NCBI GenBank assembly: GCA_016708845.1
Contig: JADJFB010000029.1
Location: 1 to 36,755, forward strand
From: Bacteroidota bacterium
Lineage (GTDB): Bacteria; Bacteroidota; Bacteroidia; B-17B0; Aurantibacillaceae
Length of the DNA: 36,755 nucleotides
Direction of reading: 5' to 3'
The translations under genes and the position numbers were made by a program. Shown piece after piece: positions 7,453 through 16,483 of this stretch (position 1 is the stretch's first letter; each line of letters begins with the position of its first letter). The notes below the pieces were generated by a model that saw only the letters and a list, made by a program, of their open reading frames with translations, ran no database searches and had not been told where the DNA came from.

Positions 7453-7740
7453 ATGATAACATTAAATACACTATCAGAAAATTTGCAAGTGGATGCAGTT
7501 AAGTTTTTTATAGGCTACGCAATAAAAAAAACAATTTTGAGTTCTAGAGCAAAAGTATTCTACAAAAGAGTATATGAAACTACGAAGTTCATTCTTCTTG
7601 TCATAACACTGCTTGGCTTGTTTTCTTTGATTTTAAAAGGGAAACTACCTAATAGTACTAAATTGGTAATTGGAATCGGTTTGATGCTTTATGTGTCAAT
7701 TCTGTTCTACTTTTTTTCAAAAGCGAGAAATAAGAAGTAG
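7453..7740 (+). CDS. Small two-TM protein, only plus-strand gene
   Basis: 95 aa from the ATG at 7453, chosen because it lies 20 bases after a perfect promoter. An upstream ATG at 7417 would overlap that promoter. Polar N-terminus (residues 1-40), then two membrane segments (FILLVITLLGLFSLIL and LVIGIGLMLYVSILFYFF) and a basic tail SKARNKK. No family recognised. Cassettes B and C lack this gene: their sequence runs directly from AAGTGGTAAA to TTTCCGTTAGGG, so about 450 bp were inserted in A or lost in the others. The gene stops right at the boundary hairpin. Confidence 0.65.
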   Translation: MITLNTLSENLQVDAVKFFIGYAIKKTILSSRAKVFYKRVYETTKFILLVITLLGLFSLILKGKLPNSTKLVIGIGLMLYVSILFYFFSKARNKK

Positions 7741-7743
7741 TTT

Positions 7744-7837
7744 CCGTTAGGGATAGTAGTGGTTATCCTTTTTATAGACAAGAATGTGTGAGAGGATAAA
7801 AAGATAAAAGTGGATAGCCCGTCCCGATAGGGAACGG
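7744..7837. repeat. Boundary hairpin at the 3' edge of cargo A
   Basis: Imperfect inverted repeat of about 94 bp. Left arm CCGTTAGGGATAGTAGTGG then TTATCCTTTTTAT; right arm ATAAAAAGATAAAAG then GATAGCCCGTCCC and ATAGGGAACGG. The same element occurs at 23279-23371 and 32761-32853, each time 3-13 bases from the last cargo stop codon. It may act as a terminator or as a recombination or insertion edge. Confidence 0.75.
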
Positions 7838-7849
7838 CCACTTTATAGA

Positions 7850-8905
7850 TTAAGAAATACTTAAACTATTGCTATAATTGTGTAAGTGATTGATAGCAAC
7901 GGTTATGTATTTTTCCTGAAATAGTTTGCGTTTACGGTCAGACCAATTATGAATTGTTTTTGTGATATCATCTTGTGATAAATTGTGGTCATCTCGTCGG
8001 ATAAAATCGACTGTAGCAAGGATTTCTAAAGAGAGTGCTGATTGAAACCCATCTATTAGTTTTATTAAATTTATAATCCTTTGTTTCTGTTCTGGGCTTA
8101 ACTCTTTTTTAATATACTCACTAACTTCCTGGACTTTATCATATTGAAGTTCTAAAGGCTCAAATGCTTTAGCATTCATTTGTTCTAAGCCTTTTATATA
8201 TTTACCATTAATATGATGCAATACATGTTCAACGCCAACGCTATATGGTCCATAATGGCTAGCTTCAAATTTTAGTTTGTTGTAGCTTTTTTCGCCAAGA
8301 CGTTGCAGAAAATAGGCTAATTTGTTTGCAACAAACAGACTGCTATTTTCACCTAAAGACTCATAGTAAAACATTGCATATAGTAGCATTGCTCTAGCAG
8401 GAGTAAGTTTCACATCTTTTTTAATATCTTGCTTCTTAAGTAGGTCTTTTACCGCTTCGTTTGGTTCGAAAACTTGAATATCTATATTAGGGAGATTACC
8501 TAAATACTTTTCTATAAGTATTTGTACTTTATCCCATTTTAATCCTCCATTTCCACAACCCAATGGAGGGATGGCTATACTTTCAATTTTATAATCTTCA
8601 ATTACTTTAACTAAATCTTTAAGTCCCTCTTCAATATATTCATATTTTGATTTTAGGTACCATTCTGTTTTAGTAGGAAAGTTAATAATAAGCTTTTCGC
8701 CCAATGTTGTAGATTCTTTAACCACTAATAACTTGCCTGGCATTACCTCTTTATTTTTACAAGCATCAGAATAAATTTTAAAATTTATAGGGAAAGCCTC
8801 TTTAAATTGCAGAGCAATTCCTTTACCCATAACACCAACAGTATTAACAGTATTAACTAAAGCTTGTGCTTGTGCTTCTAAAAGATTTCCTTTAATATAT
8901 TTCAT
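7850..8905 (-). CDS. darG: DarG-type macrodomain antitoxin / ADP-ribosylglycohydrolase
   Basis: 351 aa. The N-terminal macrodomain (1-150) starts KYIKGNLLEAQAQALVNTVN, with loop GVMGKGIALQFKEAFP and IPPLGCGNGGLKW, as in DarG. This domain removes ADP-ribose from thymidine in DNA. The C-terminal domain (165-351), with MLLYAMFYYESLGENSSLFVANKLAYFLQ, is typical of full-length DarG and binds the toxin in characterised systems. Its ATG directly follows the darT stop TAA, so the two are translationally coupled. It is the last gene of cargo A. Confidence 0.93.
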   Translation of the reverse strand: MKYIKGNLLEAQAQALVNTVNTVGVMGKGIALQFKEAFPINFKIYSDACKNKEVMPGKLLVVKESTTLGEKLIINFPTKTEWYLKSKYEYIEEGLKDLVKVIEDYKIESIAIPPLGCGNGGLKWDKVQILIEKYLGNLPNIDIQVFEPNEAVKDLLKKQDIKKDVKLTPARAMLLYAMFYYESLGENSSLFVANKLAYFLQRLGEKSYNKLKFEASHYGPYSVGVEHVLHHINGKYIKGLEQMNAKAFEPLELQYDKVQEVSEYIKKELSPEQKQRIINLIKLIDGFQSALSLEILATVDFIRRDDHNLSQDDITKTIHNWSDRKRKLFQEKYITVAINHLHNYSNSLSIS

Positions 8906-9553
8906 TTAGTAATAAAACCTACTATTTGGGTTAATAAGTACGGCTATTGCAATACCTAATCGGTCAACTATATCCTGTACCAAAATACGTTTTTCTTCAT
9001 TATAAACAACAATACAATTAATACAATTTACTGACACTTGACTTTTAATTAGAAACTCTGCTTGCTTTCTCCTCATCCTATCCATATCTTCTTCATTTGG
9101 AGTCCAATATTTTGCCCCCACCATGTCCCAATCCACTTCTGTAAGCATCTGTAAATCAGTATAAAACTCGCTAATTGCAGATTTTGCATGCCCATCAGTA
9201 AAGCACCATTCGTTACAATGAGCATAAATATCATCAACTTTGCAAACTATGTAAACTATATCGCTTTGAGGCCTCTTAGTTACTCCACCATTACCATCTT
9301 TTATTTTTAAAAGCATTGGAGATAAAGGGCCAAAATAAAAAGGAACATAATCTCCAAGTGAGCCGCCTGGAGGATTGATAGCAACAGGGTATGCTTTTCT
9401 TTTACTCATCAAACTGGTATCTCCTATATTGATGTAGTGAGGATCAGCATTATGATGATTATAGGCAAACATACCATTCGTTAATAGATATTCTATATTA
9501 TCTATATGAACTATCCTATATACTCGTACAATATCTGGTTTAACTCCAGGCAT
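8906..9553 (-). CDS. darT: DarT-type DNA ADP-ribosyltransferase toxin
   Basis: 215 aa, the usual DarT (DUF4433) length. Seen: VYRIVHIDNIEYLLTNG at 11-27 (NAD-binding start), YVPFYFGPLSPML at 69-81, and RRKQAEFLI at 161-169 with E166 in the place of the catalytic glutamate. DarT attaches ADP-ribose to thymidines in single-stranded DNA and blocks phage or host replication. It lies upstream of darG and behind a 96-base gap after the helicase gene, so it may be expressed partly on its own. No frameshift here, unlike many neighbours. Confidence 0.93.
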   Translation of the reverse strand: MPGVKPDIVRVYRIVHIDNIEYLLTNGMFAYNHHNADPHYINIGDTSLMSKRKAYPVAINPPGGSLGDYVPFYFGPLSPMLLKIKDGNGGVTKRPQSDIVYIVCKVDDIYAHCNEWCFTDGHAKSAISEFYTDLQMLTEVDWDMVGAKYWTPNEEDMDRMRRKQAEFLIKSQVSVNCINCIVVYNEEKRILVQDIVDRLGIAIAVLINPNSRFYY

Positions 9554-9566
9554 ATTTGTTATGATT

Positions 9567-9596
9567 AGAAAGTATTAAAATAAATAAAAAAACAAC
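9567..9596 (-). promoter_or_regulatory. Weak promoter candidate before darT
   Basis: Minus strand GTTG, 18 bases, TACTTTCT in the AT-rich gap between helicase and darT. The -7 box deviates from TAnnTTTG, so this is only a candidate for separate expression of darTG. Confidence 0.25.
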
Positions 9597-9649
9597 ACAA
9601 AAATAACCCAATCATTAGATAATTTAAAGCCCAACCAAGTAGAAATGGT

Positions 9650-11776
9650 TTAATGATTAAGAATTGGCTTAATGAAATTTAAAATTATGATAGCAGAGTC
9701 GAAATCAAAATATTTATTTTTGAGTAAGTTAATTTGGTAATTTCTAGGAAGGAATGAACCCCATTTAGAAAAGTCAAGCAAGGCAGGGTTTCTATCAAGA
9801 AGATCATTCAAATGTTTATCAATATTCTCTATATGTGCAGTTACAGATTTCATTTTATTGAAAAATTCATCTTTCAGTATATGTACTTCTATGGAACTTG
9901 AACCATCATCCAAAATATTTTTAATTGAAGAAAGTTCCATTAAAAATGATATTGCCCTGTTTGTTTTTGTGCCAGTAAAAGTAAAGAGTTGTAAATGATT
10001 TTTTTCAATTAGTAAAGGTCTATCTGTTTCTAAATTATCAATATCAAAAACACTAAATTCTTTTCTCATAATTCGTAAGGCTTCCTTACTCGGTAAATTA
10101 AGAACTTCATAATCAGCCTCTAAATAAAGAATTTCAAACATTTTTTCTCTAATCTTTGTATGCACAGAAGCTCCAGATCCAAAAAACATTGGCGTTTTTC
10201 CATCATGCGCTTTTATTACTTCTATTTTTTTAGCTTCAAAGTCAATAAACTTAATTTTCCATACTTGCGCTGCTAGTAAGATATTTTCATCTTCCCTTAT
10301 TTGCGGTGAAATAGGAATTTCGCCAATTGCATTCCCTGAATTTGAAACTTTAAAATTCTCTTCTGTCTTAAAGACGCTATAAAAATCCCTACTATTTACA
10401 ATTTTTTCTCCTTCAACACCAATAATAACTTCATTTCGAAGTTTTTCTAATAAATCAATTTTTATCAAATAATTAATTATATCTTCTATTTCTCCTAAAT
10501 CAATAGTTGTAAAGGCAAAGTTTTCTTTAAGTTGATTTATAAGTGTTTTAATATCTATACCCGAATGTCCCTTTGTTATTGATAAAACTTGATGTAGAAA
10601 AATATCATATGGTTTTTCAGAACTTGGTGGCGGTTCTATAAAACTTTCTTGATATAGTAACCAACACGCTAAAGATTGCAACAGGGTCCATTCATTTGTT
10701 GCGTATAAAAATAAATTACTTTTTTCTCCATCTCTTCTTCCGCTTCTACCAATTCGTTGAATTAATGATGCAATACTGTGAGTTGCATCAATTTGAATAA
10801 CTTCATCGACTGTACCGATATCAATACCTAATTCTAGAGTTGATGTACACGAGATACAAAAATTATATCGGCTATTGTTTTTCGCGAAGTGTTCTATATA
10901 TTCTCTAACTTCTCTATCTACAGAAGAATGATGAGAAAAATAATTGGAGTGCCCTTTAACTTTATCTGAAATTTTTTTAAGTTTAACCGCAACTTCTTCC
11001 GCACGTCCTCTACTATTGGGAAATATTAGGACTTTATTATCTTTAGTTTCTAAATACAAATCTTTTAAAAGCTCTAATGGTAGTTCTTCTTTTTCATTTT
11101 TAAAATATTTGAACTGCGCATCAATTTCCTTTGCTGTTTTGTCAAGTAGAACTTTTGTTATTGATTCATTACCTGTGAATTTTTTTGCTTCGTTATAATC
11201 CCCAATAGTAGCAGAAAGACCAATTACTTTGAATTGTGAATGATTAATGTTTTGTAATCTTGAAAGAATCGATTTTAACTGTATTCCTCTGTCAGTGCCA
11301 ATAAATGAATGAATTTCATCAATAACAACATATTTAAGGTTAGAGAAAAGCTGTTTTACATTATAGGGCTTATTCACGAACATTGCCTCCAAAGATTCTG
11401 GGGTAATTAATACAATCCCTTCCGGTTGTTTTAACAAGTGTTCTTTTTCAGACTTCTTTGCTTCTCCATGCCACTTAGTAACTTTAACATCGAGATATTT
11501 GCAAAGTTCTTCGATACGATAGAATTGATCGTTAATTAAAGCAATTAAAGGAGAAATATATAGAACTTGAACACCTGAATCTTTAAAATTTACCTTAGAT
11601 AAAATTGGGAGAAAAGCCGCTTCTGTTTTGCCTGATGCAGTGCGAGAAGCTAAAATATAATTTCCATCAGTTGTTAATATTTTTTCAATTGCAGCAGCCT
11701 GAATAGGACGTAGTTGTTCCCAACGTTTATCACGAATATATTTTCGTATTGGTTCTGCAAGTAAATCAAATGACAT
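9650..11776 (-). CDS. Superfamily 2 DExH-box helicase (Lhr/BrxHI-like)
   Basis: 708 aa. Motif Q/I region LRPIQAAA (22-29) and ASRTASGKTEAAF (43-55), motif II DEIH (153-156), motif III SAT (188-190), then FPNSRGRAEEVAV, TLELGIDIG and motif VI QRIGRSGRRDG near 340-350. This is a complete pair of RecA-like domains followed by an Lhr-like C-terminal part of about 300 aa. The start overlaps the stop of the ATPase gene (TAATG at 11776). In BREX type 2 such a helicase (BrxHI) pairs with BrxD. Here it pairs with a BrxD-like ATPase and a TerB-domain protein, probably as a DNA-acting defence complex. Confidence 0.88.
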   Translation of the reverse strand: MSFDLLAEPIRKYIRDKRWEQLRPIQAAAIEKILTTDGNYILASRTASGKTEAAFLPILSKVNFKDSGVQVLYISPLIALINDQFYRIEELCKYLDVKVTKWHGEAKKSEKEHLLKQPEGIVLITPESLEAMFVNKPYNVKQLFSNLKYVVIDEIHSFIGTDRGIQLKSILSRLQNINHSQFKVIGLSATIGDYNEAKKFTGNESITKVLLDKTAKEIDAQFKYFKNEKEELPLELLKDLYLETKDNKVLIFPNSRGRAEEVAVKLKKISDKVKGHSNYFSHHSSVDREVREYIEHFAKNNSRYNFCISCTSTLELGIDIGTVDEVIQIDATHSIASLIQRIGRSGRRDGEKSNLFLYATNEWTLLQSLACWLLYQESFIEPPPSSEKPYDIFLHQVLSITKGHSGIDIKTLINQLKENFAFTTIDLGEIEDIINYLIKIDLLEKLRNEVIIGVEGEKIVNSRDFYSVFKTEENFKVSNSGNAIGEIPISPQIREDENILLAAQVWKIKFIDFEAKKIEVIKAHDGKTPMFFGSGASVHTKIREKMFEILYLEADYEVLNLPSKEALRIMRKEFSVFDIDNLETDRPLLIEKNHLQLFTFTGTKTNRAISFLMELSSIKNILDDGSSSIEVHILKDEFFNKMKSVTAHIENIDKHLNDLLDRNPALLDFSKWGSFLPRNYQINLLKNKYFDFDSAIIILNFIKPILNH

Positions 11777-13090
11777 TATAACTCTTCTATGCTATCTAAA
11801 GAAATTTCACTAGGTCTTTCATCCGAAATTTCAATTTCATCAAAAAGTTTATTCTTGTCAACGTTAGGGTTTTGGCGAATAATATTTAAGATATTTAAAA
11901 AATCTCTAATTACTTCCCTAGGAGTTAAAAATTCCGATGCTCCTGGTTTATTAAACAATTCTTCCATAAATTGTTGGATATCATTGTCCGTAATATTTAA
12001 CTCGATTTTGTAATTAAAATCAAAAATTGCTTTTAGTTTTTTTAGCAGAACAAATATTTCATTATGGTCAAGCGGCATTAAGCGAATTACTGGTTGCGCA
12101 AAATCTCTTACATCTACTGTTTCAAATTTATTAGTTTCAAGCCTTGTTTTTAAGGCATTATAGCTAAAAAGACCTCTCCGTTCATTTTCCAAAACTTCTT
12201 TTGTTCCTGCGAAATTGAAGAATAAATTTGCTACTTTTCCTTGAAAACAATCATTATATATAGTTAATATTTTCTCGTAGTTTTTCTCCCTCATTACAGA
12301 AGTCGATATTTTATATAGATTTATAGCTTCATCTAAGTTTATCATAAAACCGCTATAACCCATACTAACGAACAGTTTACAAAAATTCTTAAGCATATCA
12401 TAGTAATTCAAATCATTAATTACTTCTCTAACACCTAAATCTTGTTTTGCTTCTGTTTTTGTTCTGTATTCTCCTTTAAGCCACTTTAAGGCATTTCTTC
12501 TTAATTGTTCATCATCTTTTATGTAGCCTTCATAATATTTCATAACTACCATTCCAAAATCAAAACCACCAACATCCGTAATTTCATTAATGGTTTTCAT
12601 AATGTTGGTTTGAATAAGACCTAAGTATTGTTCATTACGAATGTCAGTTAGTGAGATTTTATTTTCTTCTGCTGTTTTGGTAACAACTTGCTCAATCCAT
12701 TTTTCCATTAAAGTGGGTAATGCCCCACCTTCAGGCTTTGTTTGTATTGCAATGTTATCCATTATCGCAGTATATAGAGCTACACCTTTTCCATCATTTG
12801 AATATAAACGATTGTCAGGCGTAAAGTCTGCATTCGCAACAACAAATTTTTGTTTTAAAGCGACCGTATTTAACAAATGAAGCATAAAAGGATTTTCCAG
12901 CTCCAAAATCACCAATCCAAAATTTAACCATGCTATGGCCATTTTTTACATCTTCTAATGCAGAAACCACAGCATTTATTTCTTCGGAACGCCCCACAGT
13001 AATATGTTGAACGCCAATTTTAGGAACAACGCCGCCAATTAAAGAATTAATAATTGATGTAGCTTCTTTCGGTTTTATGTTATCTATCAT
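11776..13090 (-). CDS. BrxD-like P-loop ATPase (DUF2791), one frameshift
   Basis: About 437 aa when joined. The frame opening at 13090 holds Walker A GDFGAGKS (60-67). One extra base in a run of four near 12886 shifts the frame, after which the rest reads on (NTVALKQKFVVANADFTPDNRLY...). Walker B is GFMINLDEA. The length and both motifs fit the BREX ATP-binding family (BrxD/DUF2791, PF10923). The ATG overlaps the TGA of the TerB gene by 4 bases, which points to translational coupling. The break could be a sequencing error because everything after it is well preserved. Confidence 0.8.
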
Positions 13091-15435
13091 TTTACTAAAA
13101 GTTTTTGGTAATAGTCAGGGTTAATTGTATAAAATTCATCTTCTTCTTCAATTAAAATGTCATCTAAAATTTCATAACAAATTTCATTAATACTTTCTAT
13201 AAGTTGGTTCTTAAACACACCTTTAGATTTTGAAAAAGTTTCTAATTCACTTTGTAGAACAGAAAAACTGTTCTTAGTAAATAATTCCAAAGTTGTAAGA
13301 TGTATTTCCGTAAGATTAATATTACTTAAATATATTGAGTTATGAGGTTCATTAGTTTTTTGAGTTATTTCAATCTTTACCTCTTCATTATTTATCTCTT
13401 GAGTTTTTATTGAGTTATTATCGTCCTCATATTCATCTTTTAAATATTCATTTAATAACTCTACTGTGCCAGAATGTTGTTGTTGCACTTCCTTAATTGA
13501 GGCAGTATCTAATTTGATTTTTTTTCTTTTTACTTCATAAATTTTAGAAACACCTTGAAGAGCTTTTTCAAGCTTTTTATCTTTAATTAATTCACTAACA
13601 ACTTTTTCAAAATCGTGAAGTTGTTCATTTGTTTTAAATAAATTTTTCTGAATTGTTTTTGTAAGTTGCTTGTAATCGAATGTTGCTGATTTAAGGTCGT
13701 AGTATAAATAGTAAACATATAGAGTTAAAGCAGATTCTTTATCATATTGCGAAATGAACTTTGACGCTTCAAAAAATATATTTTCAATCGATGGATTTTT
13801 TTTATTTAGCTCTCCAAGGGAAATAATATTTTCAACAAACTGTTTAGGGTTTTCTTTATAGCTAGATGTAAGAGCTTCAAATTTTATTTTCCAACGGTTT
13901 GTATTTTGGGAATATAGTTCTATGTCAGTTGATAAATCTGGAGGGCTGATGTTTGAAACTAATACTGAGTGTATTTCTGTTATTTTAGAAACTAATTTAG
14001 ACTCAAGTTCTAACTTTGCTTCGGCTATAATGAAATTGGAATCAGTACTTAATTTTCGTTTATGTCCGTAGTGTTCTCTAACAACATTCTCGCAATATTT
14101 GAAAATTAAAGGGTAAATGTCGTTAGTAGTCGTTTCGATACAGTACTTATAATTACTACTTCCTTCTTTATATTTAAATTGTTTTTTAGCCAGTACTTCA
14201 GAAACTTTAAAAAACTGATCATCAATAGTCGTTCCTTCTTGGATATATTTTTCTTTTAACGCTTTTATTGTTCCAATATATAATTTAAGAATTTCAATAC
14301 TGCAGAATTCAATATTGCTAAAATTGTTCCCCCAATACCAAATCTTATTTAAGTATTCAGATTCTTCTGCATTTAAGTTTAATTTTGTTTTATATTGATT
14401 TCTCCAATTAAAAGTATCATAGTCGATAGAGTTATCCTGATAGGAGAATTTGTTTTGCTCTTTCAGTCTTTCAATTCCTTTAATATCACCTATTTCTCCC
14501 ATCTTTTCTATAAGAAAAGAGACACCATAAGAGTTTGTTTTTGGATAATGTTTGCCTAATGTAGTTAATTGATTTTCTAATTTAGATAGGTTTTTGTGAT
14601 CGGAATATTGATTTTGCAAATCAAAGAGTAATATAAAGGCATAATTGTTATTCCCTTCAAGATCTAAGTATATTCCTTTATAAAAAGCATCTCTATATTT
14701 TTTATAAAAATCAATTTGTTTTTGGCTAGCACTATTTATTTCTGAATATGAATAAATATATTGATGACCCCAAACTGGTACATTGTAAATCGGTTTGGTT
14801 GTACTAGTATTATGTAAATTTAAACTTTTACCTGTTACATCAATTATTGAATCATCTCTTGAACTAGTTACCGTCACTTTAATACTGTTTAAAATTTGGT
14901 TTGTTAATTGTTCTTTTAGTTTTTCCTTCTCTTCATTTATTTTTTGTTTCGAAAGCTTATCCTCATTTTCTTTTCTAATCTTTTCTTTATTTTTTTGATT
15001 TGATAGCCTTTCATCAATTTCCAGTTCTTCAGCTAATCTTTTTCTTTTTTTCATAATTAGAAAGCAAATCCCAATTAAAACACCTATAATTGAAAACCAT
15101 ATTAACCCTGATGATGAATTATTACTTTCTATTTTAGTTTCAGGAACTACTATTGCTTTTTTTTCTTCCTGAATAAGCTGTAAATATTTACTTGATAGAT
15201 AGCCTGTTTTACCATTGTATTCTATTTTATACCATTCATCGTTTGATTTATCTATAACATTTACATCTACACCCTTTTTAATTATTCCAAAAGAATGAGA
15301 TTTGGCGTTAGCTGCTTTTCTAAATTTTAATTCTGAGGTGGTTCTATAAATATCAGATGCTACTGCATTAATCGAAGTAATAATGAGTAATAGTATATAT
15401 ATAAATTTATATGTTCGTTTGAAAATACAGTTCAT
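13087..15435 (-). CDS. Membrane-anchored SH3b / TerB-N / TerB-C protein
   Basis: 782 aa from the ATG at 15435. The open frame runs further back to 15561, but that part is the conserved right block. Order: signal peptide/TM (1-27), bacterial SH3 domain (about 30-88), transmembrane segment (about 108-127), Lys/Glu-rich coiled coil (130-190), TerB-N domain (WGHQYIYS..., FYKKYRDAFYKGIYLDLEGNNNYAF, about 225-330) and C-terminal TerB-C (INEICYEIL...INPDYYQKLL). TerB-N/TerB-C proteins are known as conflict-system partners of ATPases and helicases. First gene of the cargo A operon. It probably places the complex at the inner membrane with the SH3 domain outside. Confidence 0.85.
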   Translation of the reverse strand: MNCIFKRTYKFIYILLLIITSINAVASDIYRTTSELKFRKAANAKSHSFGIIKKGVDVNVIDKSNDEWYKIEYNGKTGYLSSKYLQLIQEEKKAIVVPETKIESNNSSSGLIWFSIIGVLIGICFLIMKKRKRLAEELEIDERLSNQKNKEKIRKENEDKLSKQKINEEKEKLKEQLTNQILNSIKVTVTSSRDDSIIDVTGKSLNLHNTSTTKPIYNVPVWGHQYIYSYSEINSASQKQIDFYKKYRDAFYKGIYLDLEGNNNYAFILLFDLQNQYSDHKNLSKLENQLTTLGKHYPKTNSYGVSFLIEKMGEIGDIKGIERLKEQNKFSYQDNSIDYDTFNWRNQYKTKLNLNAEESEYLNKIWYWGNNFSNIEFCSIEILKLYIGTIKALKEKYIQEGTTIDDQFFKVSEVLAKKQFKYKEGSSNYKYCIETTTNDIYPLIFKYCENVVREHYGHKRKLSTDSNFIIAEAKLELESKLVSKITEIHSVLVSNISPPDLSTDIELYSQNTNRWKIKFEALTSSYKENPKQFVENIISLGELNKKNPSIENIFFEASKFISQYDKESALTLYVYYLYYDLKSATFDYKQLTKTIQKNLFKTNEQLHDFEKVVSELIKDKKLEKALQGVSKIYEVKRKKIKLDTASIKEVQQQHSGTVELLNEYLKDEYEDDNNSIKTQEINNEEVKIEITQKTNEPHNSIYLSNINLTEIHLTTLELFTKNSFSVLQSELETFSKSKGVFKNQLIESINEICYEILDDILIEEEDEFYTINPDYYQKLLVK

Positions 15436-15486
15436 AAAAGTTAGATAAATTAACGAAATAAAATTCAAAAATACTATTGCAAAATA

Positions 15487-15738
15487 CCACACGCCTGTGG
15501 CTATGCGCCTTTGACTGAGCGGACGCGAGATGCGCCAACTAGCCCGCCAGTTGGCGGGCACCTATTTGGAAAGGGGAGGAATTTAGCTTATTTGGTTTTT
15601 TGCCTGTCTTTTGCAAAAAACAAATGTGCTAAATTAGGGATAGCCAAAACGGGTTTGGAAAACCCGCAAAAAGCGGAGGAAAATAAAAAACTAAAAACCG
15701 TTTCTATTACCCTAAACTGTTTCTATGAAACCCTGTTC
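15487..15738. repeat. Right terminal block of giant cassette A
   Basis: About 250 bp shared with 30570-30813. Begins with the palindrome CCACACGCCTGTGG, then GCGGACGCGAGATGCGC, stem TTTAGCTTATTTG / CAAATGTGCTAAA (15582-15633), stem CGGGTTT/AAACCCG (15650-15666) and AAAAAACTAAAAACC (15686-15699). Order and sequence mirror the left block. The stretch from here to 16015 contains no gene; the rest is a cassette leader with CGGTTGACA and CTCCGTAGAAAA motifs, and a8. Confidence 0.7.
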
Positions 15739-15811
15739 TGTGTCTAAATTGTTCTGAAAAAAGCATTGTTGTCAACCGAATAGTTTTCTACGGAGATTTC
15801 TGGGTGCATTA

Positions 15812-15987
15812 CTGGTAACGGTTTGCAGCTAGAACTTGTGCGGCTCAGGGCATTGTCAACCGAATATTAATAACAAAGATAAAATGTTTCTACGCATTTG
15901 CAATGCAAAATGAATGTCTTTCGCGAAGCGGCATTTATTGCAAATGCTTTGATGTCTGCCCGCATAAGTTTTAGGTGCGGTTATAAC
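15812..15987 (-). repeat. attC-like palindrome a8
   Basis: R'' TTATAAC (c7), outer arm CCTAAAACTTATGCGGGC pairing with CCGCACAAGTTCTAGCTGC, inner GCATTTGCAA pairs, R' GTTACCAG (cassette A). Close relative of a3. The core is altered (GGTTGACA instead of GGTAGACA). Confidence 0.8.
15874..15904 (-). promoter_or_regulatory. Promoter inside a8, reading into giant cassette A
   Basis: ATTG, 19 bases, TATCTTTG. The -7 box is a full match and the -33 box lacks the first T. Transcription would run through the right block to the TerB gene after about 430 nt. Confidence 0.55.
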
Positions 15988-16015
15988 TTGGCCGCTGTAC
16001 TTAGTTTCACAACGC

Positions 16016-16462
16016 TTAATTCTCTTTCAAATTGTCTATGCTTATCTCTTCAAAGTCTTTTTGCAGTGTCTTTCGAAACTCTTTATTAGAATTTAAATCA
16101 AAAATATTTAAGTATTCTATTTTTGAATCTAGTAAGTCATTGAAACTTATGTTATCATAGCTTTTGCCAATGCATAACCCTTCAGGCTCTTTTAAATAAA
16201 AAACTTGATCAAATTCGTCATATAACAAAACAGCACCCTCGTTAATAATTTGTCTAAATGTTTTGTCTGTTGTTATATTTTTATAAGCACCACTATATGT
16301 TGCAACTAGGTCTATTATGCCTTGCTTGTCGACCCTAATTGTTATAAAATCACATTTATACTTATTGTCGCTATTTTTTATAAATTTATTAAAAAACCTA
16401 TGGTCGAAGAAGTTGTCTCCAATTTTAAAGTCTCCAATGCTATGTCCTGGTATGATTTTCAT
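16016..16462 (-). CDS. Small soluble protein, possibly immunity-like (second gene of c7)
   Basis: 148 aa, acidic, no signal peptide. It begins MKIIPGHSIGDFKIGD, a start style seen in small immunity or SMI1-neighbour proteins, but I cannot assign a family. It ends in a Glu/Asp/Asn-rich tail. The start is 21 bases after the stop of 16484-16876, and the bases before it (ACTGAGCTACTAGTCAACC) resemble the cassette start before the upstream gene (ACTAAGCCGCTGGACAACC). This suggests it was once a cassette of its own. Confidence 0.75.
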   Translation of the reverse strand: MKIIPGHSIGDFKIGDNFFDHRFFNKFIKNSDNKYKCDFITIRVDKQGIIDLVATYSGAYKNITTDKTFRQIINEGAVLLYDEFDQVFYLKEPEGLCIGKSYDNISFNDLLDSKIEYLNIFDLNSNKEFRKTLQKDFEEISIDNLKEN

Positions 16463-16483
16463 TTTGGTTGACTAGTAGCTCAG

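Larger units (their letters stand above)
5513..15819 (-). mobile_element. Giant cassette A carrying TerB/BrxD-like/helicase and DarTG
   Basis: A 10.3-kb segment with the same private inverted ends as the one-gene cassettes: GTTACCAGAAGTGCACCCA at the left (5513-5531) and GTTACCAGTAATGCACCCA on the minus strand at the right (15801-15819). It lies between a7 and a8. Inside, mirror-image hairpin blocks (near 5617-5768 and 15582-15699) frame a helical-protein gene, 21-bp repeats, a plus-strand membrane gene, a boundary hairpin and a five-gene cargo operon. No transposase or integrase gene is present, so mobilisation would need an enzyme supplied elsewhere. Confidence 0.75.

Noticed and set aside
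13087..15435. Tellurite resistance gene
   Set aside because: TerB-N/TerB-C domains are shared with conflict systems. There is no terC/terD/terZ neighbour, and an ATPase and a helicase follow.
13087..15561. Start of the TerB protein at 15561
   Set aside because: The first 42 codons lie in the conserved right block of the carrier. The ATG at 15435 begins a normal signal peptide.
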